Both the position numbers and the translations under genes were made by a program. This document shows, piece by piece, positions 1 through 5,000 of a DNA stretch of 6,944 bases. The stretch is from Deltaproteobacteria bacterium (GTDB lineage Bacteria; Desulfobacterota; Desulfobacteria; Desulfobacterales; Desulfatirhabdiaceae): NCBI GenBank assembly GCA_026388755.1, contig JAPLJE010000387.1, positions 1 to 6,944 of the forward strand. Direction: 5' to 3'. Within the stretch, counting starts at the first letter, position 1. The number at the start of each line of letters is the position of its first letter. The notes beneath the pieces were generated by a model that was given only the letters and a program-made list of their open reading frames with translations, had not been told where the DNA came from and searched no databases.

Positions 1-64
1 AGCCTAACGACCCTCTCCGTCTTAACTGCTAACGCCTTGAACCGAAAAAGATAAAGGAAATACG
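1..64 (+). other. Leader of ccsB, possibly holding the end of an upstream gene
   Basis: This stretch is too short to identify an upstream gene. Stop codons occur in all three forward frames (for example at 5-7, 30-32 and 52-54), so a preceding gene could end at any of them. One frame stays open from base 1 to the TAA at 52-54, giving 17 codons with no recognisable motif. The AAAGGAAA at 53-60 is the likely ribosome binding site for the next gene. No promoter or terminator is evident. Confidence 0.3.
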
Positions 65-910
65 ATGAACAGCTCCGGAATCCTTTCTGTGGTTACATTT
101 GTGTATGGTTTCGCCGCATTCCTGTATGTGGCTTCATGGATTTTCAAGAAACCGGAGCCCGGCAGGCTGGGCACCTGGGTGGTTTTTGCCGGTTTGATTG
201 GAAATATCACCGGCATTGCGATGCGATGGATGGAATCCTATACACTCGGATATGGCCATGCCCCTCTTTCCAATCTCTATGAATCCCTGATATTTTTCGC
301 CGGAACCCTTGCCGCGGGTTATCTGGTGATCGAAAAAAAATATCACAATCGGATTATCGGCGCATTTGCCATGCCCTTTCCTTTTCTGGCAATGGCCTAC
401 GCATCGCTTTCTCCCAACATCAGTGACCGGATTCAGCCCCTTTTGCCGGCCCTGAAAAGTAACTGGCTGATCGCTCACGTGGTTGCCTGCTTTATCGGCT
501 ACGCCGCCTTTGCCATTGCCTTTGGTCTCAGCATCATGTACCTGATCAAGGATAAGGATGCCGAAGGAAAAAGCCTGCTGCTGGAACGCTTTCCCAAATC
601 CGGGGTGCTGGATGAGCTAAGCCATCAGATGGTCATGTTCGGATTTTTGTTTCTGACCGTGGGTATCATTACCGGCGCTGTCTGGGCCAACTCCGCCTGG
701 GGCAGATACTGGGGCTGGGACCCCAAGGAAACATGGTCTCTGATCACCTGGTTTATTTATGCCACGCTTCTTCACGCCAGAATGACGCGCGGATGGCATG
801 GACGGCGGATCGCATACCTTTCAGTGGCGGGTTTTGCCGCAGTGTTGTTTACATATTTCGGAGTGAATCTTCTGCCCGGCCTTCACAGTTACGGTGCGAT
901 GGGCCGATGA
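65..910 (+). CDS. ccsB: Cytochrome c biogenesis protein, CcsB/CcsA (ResC) family
   Basis: This 281-residue polytopic membrane protein belongs to the haem-handling half of system II cytochrome c maturation, which exports haem and presents it for attachment to CxxCH motifs outside the membrane. The diagnostic tryptophan-rich (WWD) region is at about residues 207-224 (W207, W212, W216, then WDPKE at 218-222 and W224), followed by a membrane segment. Candidate haem-ligand histidines are H138 in the WLIAHVV segment and H274 in the near-terminal PGLHSYG motif. H65 and the following NLYES stretch are also typical of the family. Length and hydrophobic pattern (about eight spans) fit a stand-alone CcsA-type protein, not a CcsBA fusion. 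The ATG at 65 is preceded by AAAGGAAA at good spacing. No ResB/Ccs1 partner is in view; it may lie upstream. A 157-base gap with its own promoter separates it from qrcA, a natural client. Naming varies (ccsB, ccsA, resC), but the family call is firm. Confidence 0.93.
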   Translation: MNSSGILSVVTFVYGFAAFLYVASWIFKKPEPGRLGTWVVFAGLIGNITGIAMRWMESYTLGYGHAPLSNLYESLIFFAGTLAAGYLVIEKKYHNRIIGAFAMPFPFLAMAYASLSPNISDRIQPLLPALKSNWLIAHVVACFIGYAAFAIAFGLSIMYLIKDKDAEGKSLLLERFPKSGVLDELSHQMVMFGFLFLTVGIITGAVWANSAWGRYWGWDPKETWSLITWFIYATLLHARMTRGWHGRRIAYLSVAGFAAVLFTYFGVNLLPGLHSYGAMGR

Positions 911-917
911 TTTTTTC

Positions 918-944
918 TTGACAAATGAAGCCTCCCTATATAAC
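918..944 (+). promoter_or_regulatory. Putative sigma70-type promoter of the qrc operon
   Basis: A perfect TTGACA -35 hexamer lies at 918-923 and a TATAAC -10-like hexamer at 939-944, inside a TATATAAC run. The spacer is 15 bases, shorter than the usual 16-18, which lowers confidence. It is in the only sizeable gap of the window, just after the ccsB stop, and would give a leader of roughly 115 bases before qrcA. This is the most likely start for transcription of qrcABCD and perhaps of the genes after it. Confidence 0.5.
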
Positions 945-990
945 AGAACAAATGTTTTAATACAGGGCTGAACTGTTTTTATGGCTTGCG

Positions 991-1033
991 TTGTTAATAT
1001 ATTGATATTGTTCATTTTACGGTATTTGATACC
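991..1033 (+). promoter_or_regulatory. AT-rich leader with small inverted repeats, possible operator
   Basis: Within the qrcA leader are two short inverted repeats: AATAT/ATATT flanking ATTG (996-1009) and GGTAT/ATACC around a three-base centre (1021-1033). A TTGTTAA at 991-997 resembles one half of a Rex-type (NADH-sensing repressor) site, but the expected second half is not present. These could be operator or mRNA structure elements. The evidence is only base pattern and position, so any regulator assignment is speculative. Confidence 0.2.
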
Positions 1034-1067
1034 CACATAATTCCAACAACAGCGTGACGGGGTTTCC

Positions 1068-1757
1068 ATGAGTAATCTAGATGACAAGGCTCAAGCGGTT
1101 TCGGAGAAGGCAGTTTCCTCAACACATGGGCAAAGTGGAGAAGATGAGGGATCAGGAGGTGTCATCATTTTGTTTTTCTTTATCGGGCTTGTGGCAAGTC
1201 TGATTGTGGGATGGATCCTCTTCCCAAAAGCGCTATATTCTCAAAAACAACAGCCCATTGACTTCAACCATACCCTTCATAGTGGTCTGGTAAGTAATGG
1301 CTGCGAAAGCTGCCACTTTTTCCGTGAAGACGGCACTTATTCCGGAGTGCCCAAGCTCGCTCAGTGCATCGAATGCCATGAAGAAGCGCAAGGCAGTAAT
1401 CCTGAAGAAATCAAGTTTGTGGAACAGTATGTGAAAAAAAAGATTGAAGTGCCCTGGCTGGTTTATGCCAGACAGCCGGACTGTGTCTTTTTCTCTCATG
1501 CTGCTCATGTGAAAACTGCAAATATGAACTGTGCGACCTGTCACGGACCTATCGGCGAATCAGAGCATATGAAGCCGTATCAGCAGAACCGGATCACGGG
1601 CTACAGCCGGGACATCTGGGGAGAGAATATCGGTGGGGTTAAGAACACCTGGGACCGAATGAAAATGGATGATTGTTCCGAATGCCACCAGAAGGAAAAA
1701 GTGTCGCCGGGCAGCGTTCAGACGCAGAAAGAAGGGTGTTTTGTCTGTCATAAATAA
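1068..1757 (+). CDS. qrcA: Qrc complex multihaem cytochrome c subunit QrcA
   Basis: This 229-residue protein has an acidic N-terminal tail (1-30), one membrane span (about 31-52, rich in I, L, F and V) and a periplasmic domain with five canonical CxxCH haem c motifs at residues 79-83, 100-104, 155-159, 203-207 and 224-228. The last sits one residue from the C terminus. The span has no obvious cleavage site, so it probably acts as an anchor with the haems in the periplasm. Spare histidines (H68, H71, H144, H147, H167) are plausible distal ligands. A lone cysteine, C139, lies five residues before H144. The D. vulgaris complex is described as carrying six haems c, so a sixth, non-canonical haem here is an open question. 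The family resembles class III-type and ActA-like cytochromes. Its role is to accept electrons from cytochrome c3 and pass them to the other subunits. The ATG at 1068 has only a weak GACGGGG as binding site. It is first in the qrcABCD order, which supports the name. Confidence 0.87.
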   Translation: MSNLDDKAQAVSEKAVSSTHGQSGEDEGSGGVIILFFFIGLVASLIVGWILFPKALYSQKQQPIDFNHTLHSGLVSNGCESCHFFREDGTYSGVPKLAQCIECHEEAQGSNPEEIKFVEQYVKKKIEVPWLVYARQPDCVFFSHAAHVKTANMNCATCHGPIGESEHMKPYQQNRITGYSRDIWGENIGGVKNTWDRMKMDDCSECHQKEKVSPGSVQTQKEGCFVCHK

Positions 1758-1762
1758 AAGAC

Positions 1763-1777
1763 AGGGCCTTTGGCCCT
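1763..1777 (+). other. Intercistronic RNA hairpin between qrcA and qrcB
   Basis: A perfect six-pair stem, AGGGCC (1763-1768) with GGCCCT (1772-1777), closes a three-base TTT loop five bases after the qrcA stop. No run of T follows, so it does not look like an intrinsic terminator. It could protect the 3' end of a qrcA message or mark a processing point. The qrcB start lies 55 bases further on. Confidence 0.5.
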
Positions 1778-1819
1778 ATCCGACATATTTCGTTACACGG
1801 TATGTTTTTATTTCAGGTT

Positions 1820-1825
1820 AAGGGG
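1820..1825 (+). promoter_or_regulatory. Ribosome binding site deciding the qrcB start
   Basis: The AAGGGG at 1820-1825 lies seven bases before the ATG at 1833. This start places a twin-arginine motif at residues 5-6, as expected. The open frame extends upstream to a TTG at 1770, but that codon lies inside the hairpin and would add 21 residues before the Tat signal, so it is not used here. Confidence 0.75.
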
Positions 1826-1832
1826 ATTTTCT

Positions 1833-3146
1833 ATGAAAATAGACCGAAGAAGCTTTTTATCGCTGGGCGTTGGCGTTGCTGCAGGCACAGCCCTTTCACC
1901 GCTACCCTGGAAGTTGACGGATGACCTATCCATCTGGACCCAGAACTGGCCTTGGACACCGGTGCCTGAAATCGGTGAGACCAGCTATGTCAATTCCGTT
2001 TGTACGCTTTGTCCGGGGGGATGCGGCATCAGCGTCCGAAAGGTTGAAGACCGGGGGGTAAAAATAGAGGGTATGAAAGGACACCCTGTCAACCAGGGGG
2101 GTATTTGTGCGCTTGGTCTTTCCGGCCTGCAGCTCCTCTATGGGCCCACGCGGATAAAATCGCCGATAAAACGGGTCGGAAAAAGGGGAGGGGGGCAGTG
2201 GGTAAAAATATCCTGGGAACAGGCAATCTCCGAAATCGCTGAAAAACTGGATGGCCTCAGAACCAGCGGAAACGCTCATACCGTTGCCGGAATTGCTGGG
2301 TCCCGTCAGGGAACCGTGCCCCAACTGTTCAAACGGTTTCTGACAGCATATGGTTCTCCCAATTTCTTCTATACCCCTTCCAGTGCGGATACATATCAAT
2401 TTGCCTTGCAGCACATGAACGGCGTTTCCGAAGCGCCGGTATTCGATCTGGAAAACGCCGATTTTATCCTGAGTTTCGGCAGCGGTCTTCTGGAAGGATG
2501 GGGATCGCCGGTTAGAATGTTTAAAGCCAACACCGGCTGGAAGAAAGCCAAGGCGCGGGTGATTCAAATCGAACCGCGTCTATCCCGCACCGCCGCAAAA
2601 TCCGATCGCTGGATTGTGATCACTCCCGGCACCGAAGCGGCGCTGGCTCTGGGGATTGCCCATGTCCTGATCAAGGAAATGCTGTATAACAAAGATTTTG
2701 TGGATAATTACGCCCACGGGTTTGAGAACTTTGTCACGGATAAGGGAGAGATGAAAAAAGGATTCAAGCAAACGGTTCTGGAGGACTATAGCCCGGAAAC
2801 CGTTGCCAGGGTTACCGGCATTGATTCTTCGGCAATCATTCTTATGGCACGTGAATTTGCCAAGGCGAAAACGCCGCTGGCGCTCTGTGGAAAAGGCCAG
2901 GGAAAGGTTCCCGGAAAAAGCGCCGCTGGCGCTCTGCGGAAAAGGCCAGGGAAAGGTTCCCGGAAGCCTAAACGAAGCCATGGCCGTGCATGCTCTGAAC
3001 GCACTGGTGGGAAGCGTCAACCGGAAAGGCGGCGTATATCCCCTGCCTGCAATGGAAATTCAGGGCTGGCCCGAGGTCGGAATGGATCTACTTGCTTTGG
3101 CCGGTATGAATCAGCCACGGCTGGATGCTACCTTGCTCAATACTGA
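1833..3146 (+). CDS. qrcB: QrcB N-terminal part, open frame as sequenced
   Basis: As sequenced this frame gives 437 residues. It starts with a Tat-type signal, RRSFLSLG at 5-12 followed by a hydrophobic stretch, so export as a folded protein is expected. The [4Fe-4S] motif is C57-x2-C60-x3-C64-x27-C92, as in the first domain of molybdopterin oxidoreductases. The region usually holding the Mo ligand (around 178-190, with SSAD at 183-186) shows no Cys or selenocysteine, which agrees with a non-catalytic subunit, although alignment by eye is uncertain. Family sequence continues to about residue 361 (ending LCGKGQGKVPG). From there to the stop the frame reads the second repeat copy and downstream sequence out of frame. 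This tail is rich in Arg, Lys, Gly and Ser, unlike the rest of the protein, and is almost certainly not meaningful. Four runs of six G lie in codons for glycine-rich stretches between 2015 and 2195. Confidence 0.8.
   Translation: MKIDRRSFLSLGVGVAAGTALSPLPWKLTDDLSIWTQNWPWTPVPEIGETSYVNSVCTLCPGGCGISVRKVEDRGVKIEGMKGHPVNQGGICALGLSGLQLLYGPTRIKSPIKRVGKRGGGQWVKISWEQAISEIAEKLDGLRTSGNAHTVAGIAGSRQGTVPQLFKRFLTAYGSPNFFYTPSSADTYQFALQHMNGVSEAPVFDLENADFILSFGSGLLEGWGSPVRMFKANTGWKKAKARVIQIEPRLSRTAAKSDRWIVITPGTEAALALGIAHVLIKEMLYNKDFVDNYAHGFENFVTDKGEMKKGFKQTVLEDYSPETVARVTGIDSSAIILMAREFAKAKTPLALCGKGQGKVPGKSAAGALRKRPGKGSRKPKRSHGRACSERTGGKRQPERRRISPACNGNSGLARGRNGSTCFGRYESATAGCYLAQY
2868..2965 (+). repeat. 49-base direct tandem duplication inside qrcB
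   Basis: Copy 1 is 2868-2916 and copy 2 is 2917-2965, directly adjacent. They match at 47 of 49 positions, differing at A2871/G2920 and T2888/C2937. Copy 1 read in the upstream frame and copy 2 read in the downstream frame give the same peptide from K346 on, apart from one Thr/Ala change (TPLALCGKG against APLALCGKG). The TGT/TGC difference is silent. The unit also contains a small inverted repeat, GGGAA-AGG-TTCCC. The extra 49 bases shift the frame by one. Confidence 0.95.
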
Positions 3147-4119
3147 AAGCTTTTTAAATCAGCTTCCTTCTGCAATTCTTTCCGGTAAGGGGTATTCTCT
3201 GAACGCCTTGTTCTGTCTCGAAGCCAATCCCCTCTACACACTTGCAGATTCCAAAACGGTCAAGGATGCTTTTGATAATATCCCTTTTCTGGTCAGTCTG
3301 TCCTCGTTCATGGATGAGACCGCCCAGTACGCGGATCTTGTTCTGCCCAATCACATCTATCTGGAACGTCTGGAAGATGCCCCAACCCCGACGGGTTTTC
3401 CCAAGCCCGTTATCAGTTTGTCAAAACCGGTCTTTAAACCCCAGTTTAATACCAAACATGCCGGCGACACCCTGATCCTCCTGGCTAAAGAGTTGGGCGG
3501 CTCGGTTGCCGAGGCTTTCCCGTGGGAAAATTTTGAAGCCTGCTTTGAGCAGGCAATGGGAGACAAGATGAAGACCCTTAAGAAAAAGGGTTTCTGGGTC
3601 GATCCAGACATTTCAGGACCCGATTGGAAGACGGCTTTCAAGACCCCTTCGGGAAAATTTCAATTTACACCTTCCGCGGCATCTCCCGGGTTTGTGCCGG
3701 TCAAGATCGAAGGAGATTCAACCTTTCCGTTGCTGCTCATCCCTTACGAAACCATGCGGCTGTCCTGCGGCTACATTGCGAATCCGCCATTTTTGACCAA
3801 AACCGTCGAAGATACGATACTCAAGCATAACGACTGTTTTATCGAAATCAACCCTAAAACAGCTCAGTCAAACCAGTTGTCAGAAGGCGACGACGTGGTG
3901 CTGCAAACCCCCCGAGGGCAGGCCAGGGTCCGGGTCCATCTGGAAGAAGGCATCATGCCGGGTGTGGTGGCGCTTCCCAGAGGACTGGGCCATACTGCTT
4001 ATGACGGTTATATTGCGGACAAGGGGATTAATGTGAATCGTCTGATCGGCCCGGTTCAGGACCCTGTTTCCGGTCTGGATGCCGCCTGGGGAATCAGGGC
4101 AAAACTGAGTAAAGCCTAA
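2917..4119 (+). CDS. qrcB: QrcB C-terminal part, frame restored by the second repeat copy
   Basis: This frame carries the C-terminal half of QrcB, numbered 346-745 in the repaired protein. It resumes the family sequence at the second repeat copy, then runs through the VHALNALVGSVNRKGGVY stretch typical of molybdopterin oxidoreductases. A segment around 3301-3400 (SSFMDETAQYADLVLPNHIYLE) matches the family's conserved pattern of a hydrophobic strand followed by DETA..ADLVLP. The final 130 residues form a molybdopterin-dinucleotide-binding-like beta domain (from about 3724), with INPKTAQSNQLSEGDDV as its typical core. The frame is open upstream to a TTG at 2803, which has no binding site. The first internal ATG is at 2980, also with no binding site, so independent translation looks unlikely. 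The listed start is simply where QrcB sequence resumes, not a proposed initiation codon. Confidence 0.7.
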   Translation, partial: KAPLALCGKGQGKVPGSLNEAMAVHALNALVGSVNRKGGVYPLPAMEIQGWPEVGMDLLALAGMNQPRLDATLLNTESFLNQLPSAILSGKGYSLNALFCLEANPLYTLADSKTVKDAFDNIPFLVSLSSFMDETAQYADLVLPNHIYLERLEDAPTPTGFPKPVISLSKPVFKPQFNTKHAGDTLILLAKELGGSVAEAFPWENFEACFEQAMGDKMKTLKKKGFWVDPDISGPDWKTAFKTPSGKFQFTPSAASPGFVPVKIEGDSTFPLLLIPYETMRLSCGYIANPPFLTKTVEDTILKHNDCFIEINPKTAQSNQLSEGDDVVLQTPRGQARVRVHLEEGIMPGVVALPRGLGHTAYDGYIADKGINVNRLIGPVQDPVSGLDAAWGIRAKLSKA

Positions 4120-4138
4120 ATCATAGCATGAGGTTCTG

Positions 4139-4924
4139 ATGAAACAAGAACATGGTGGTAATGGTACCCAAAAATATGGAATGGTCGTTGATCTGGATTT
4201 ATGCACCGGGTGCGGCTCCTGCATGGTCGCCTGCATGGCTGAAAACAATGTGCCGTTCAGGGAAGACGAAACCGACAAACTCAAAAGCATCACTTGGATG
4301 CGCGTGTATAAATTAACCAATGCTAAGCCTTATCCTGAAACGGATATCTGCTATCTTCCCAGACCCTGTCAGCATTGTGAAGGGTCTCACGGACATTCTC
4401 CCTGCGTATCGGTCTGTCCTGCAACAGCAACCGATTACGACAATCAGACCGGAATCGTCAGCCAGATCTATACCCGGTGTTTCGGATGCCGGTATTGCAT
4501 GGGTGCCTGCCCCTATCATGCCCGTTATTTTAACTGGTACGATCCGATCTGGCCGGAAGGCATGGAAAAATACCTGAATCCGAACGTATCCCCCCGAATG
4601 CGGGGGGTGGTTGAAAAATGCAGTTTCTGTTTTCATCGGTACCAGGCGGCAAAAGATAAGGCGCATCTGGACGGGCAAAAAGAAATCGAAGAAGACGCCT
4701 ATCAAACCGCCTGCACTCAGGCATGTCCTGCCGGTGCCATCACCTTTGGGGATCTCAACAATCCCAATCATGCGGTCTATGAGCTCAAAAAACAACCGGA
4801 CGCCTTTCGGCTCCTCGAAAGACTGGGGACCAACACCAAGGTCTATTATGTATCCAGCCGTGAATGGGTCCGGCGCGCCGGAGATAATTATCTGAAAACC
4901 GAAGGACCCAAAAAAGCCATTTAG
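4139..4924 (+). CDS. qrcC: Qrc complex iron-sulfur subunit QrcC
   Basis: This 261-residue ferredoxin-like protein belongs to the four-cluster family of PsrB, NrfC and DmsB. Sixteen cysteines form four sites: C22-x2-C25-x2-C28-x3-C32; C77-x2-C80-x8-C89-x3-C93; C114-x2-C117-x2-C120-x3-C124; and C161-x2-C164 with C192-x3-C196. In this fold cysteines are often shared crosswise between paired sites. No signal peptide is seen, as is usual for subunits carried across the membrane with a Tat-bearing partner (here QrcB). It would carry electrons from QrcB/QrcA to the quinone site in QrcD. Published work on the D. vulgaris complex, as I recall it, found a mix of [4Fe-4S] clusters and one [3Fe-4S]; the sequence alone does not show which site would be three-iron. 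The ATG at 4139 has a GAGG at 4130-4133, and the gap after qrcB is 19 bases, so translation is probably coupled within one operon. Confidence 0.9.
   Translation: MKQEHGGNGTQKYGMVVDLDLCTGCGSCMVACMAENNVPFREDETDKLKSITWMRVYKLTNAKPYPETDICYLPRPCQHCEGSHGHSPCVSVCPATATDYDNQTGIVSQIYTRCFGCRYCMGACPYHARYFNWYDPIWPEGMEKYLNPNVSPRMRGVVEKCSFCFHRYQAAKDKAHLDGQKEIEEDAYQTACTQACPAGAITFGDLNNPNHAVYELKKQPDAFRLLERLGTNTKVYYVSSREWVRRAGDNYLKTEGPKKAI
4590..4607 (+). other. Strong GC hairpin inside the qrcC coding region
   Basis: CCCCCCG (4590-4596) can pair perfectly with CGGGGGG (4601-4607) around an AATG loop. It lies in codons for the linker between the third and fourth cluster motifs (residues about 151-157). A seven-pair all-GC stem in coding sequence may slow ribosomes or affect mRNA turnover. 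It may also be chance from proline, arginine and glycine codons. Confidence 0.5.
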
Positions 4925-4947
4925 TCAAAGGTCAGGGTTTTCTGGAC

Positions 4948-4973
4948 GAATGCCAAAAGATCTTCTGGCATTT
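4948..4973 (+). other. Near-perfect palindrome/hairpin between qrcC and qrcD
   Basis: AATGCCA (4949-4955) is the exact reverse complement of TGGCATT (4966-4972). Between the arms is AAGATCTT (4957-4964), itself a palindrome, so 22 of 24 bases are symmetric, and G4948 and T4973 add a wobble pair. It ends 12 bases before the qrcD binding site. It could be an mRNA processing or stability element or a protein-binding site. No T-run follows, so it is not a typical terminator. It includes the ATG at 4950, arguing against that codon as the qrcD start. Confidence 0.6.
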
Positions 4974-4984
4974 CAGATCAACTT

Positions 4985-4990
4985 AGGGGG
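4985..4990 (+). promoter_or_regulatory. Ribosome binding site deciding the qrcD start
   Basis: AGGGGG at 4985-4990 lies ten bases before the ATG at 5001. The in-frame ATG at 4950 lies within the hairpin arm and has no purine-rich site at proper spacing. The 5001 start also gives a protein beginning just ahead of the first membrane span, as expected for this family. Confidence 0.7.
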
Positions 4991-5000
4991 TACGAAAGTT

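Larger units (their letters stand above)
1833..4119 (+). pseudogene. qrcB: qrcB, molybdopterin-oxidoreductase-like Qrc subunit, frameshifted by a 49-base tandem duplication
   Basis: Taken as one gene, this encodes the large periplasmic subunit of the Qrc complex, a member of the molybdopterin oxidoreductase (DMSO reductase) family. In D. vulgaris Qrc this subunit is reported to lack molybdenum and is thought to serve as structure and electron relay. The frame opened at 1833 ends at 3146, and the frame encoding the C-terminal half ends at 4119. They overlap at a 49-base tandem duplication (2868-2965). Removing one copy joins them into 745 residues: Tat signal (about 1-25), N-terminal iron-sulfur motif (57-92), central family domains, and a C-terminal dinucleotide-binding-like domain (about 610-745). 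Both halves show no other damage, so the break is either very recent or a sequence or assembly error. If real, the cell would lack a functional QrcB. qrcC follows 19 bases after the stop with its own binding site. Confidence 0.85.

Noticed and set aside
962..980. Possible terminator after ccsB (ACAG/CTGT followed by five T)
   Set aside because: The stem has only four pairs and would not be stable enough to call an intrinsic terminator; it also lies downstream of the promoter candidate.
1770..1832. Upstream extension of qrcB to a TTG at 1770
   Set aside because: The codon lies in a hairpin, has no binding site, and would put 21 residues before the Tat signal; the ATG at 1833 has a good AAGGGG.
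2181..2202. Possible G-quadruplex on the + strand in qrcB
   Set aside because: There are not four well-separated G3 tracts with proper loops, and the run is explained by Gly codons.
1926..2567. A 213-codon open frame on the - strand over qrcB
   Set aside because: It is antisense to a region with a clear iron-sulfur motif and family sequence, and its translation shows no recognisable domain.
2803..2916. A separate gene starting at the TTG at 2803
   Set aside because: There is no binding site, and this part reads an arginine-rich peptide out of frame with QrcB; real QrcB sequence begins only at the second repeat copy.
2868..2965. The duplication as a CRISPR or other repeat array
   Set aside because: There are only two units without spacers, and both encode the same QrcB peptide, so it is a local duplication of coding sequence.
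4950..5000. Longer QrcD start at 4950
   Set aside because: The ATG is in the arm of a palindrome with no well-placed binding site; 5001 has AGGGGG upstream.
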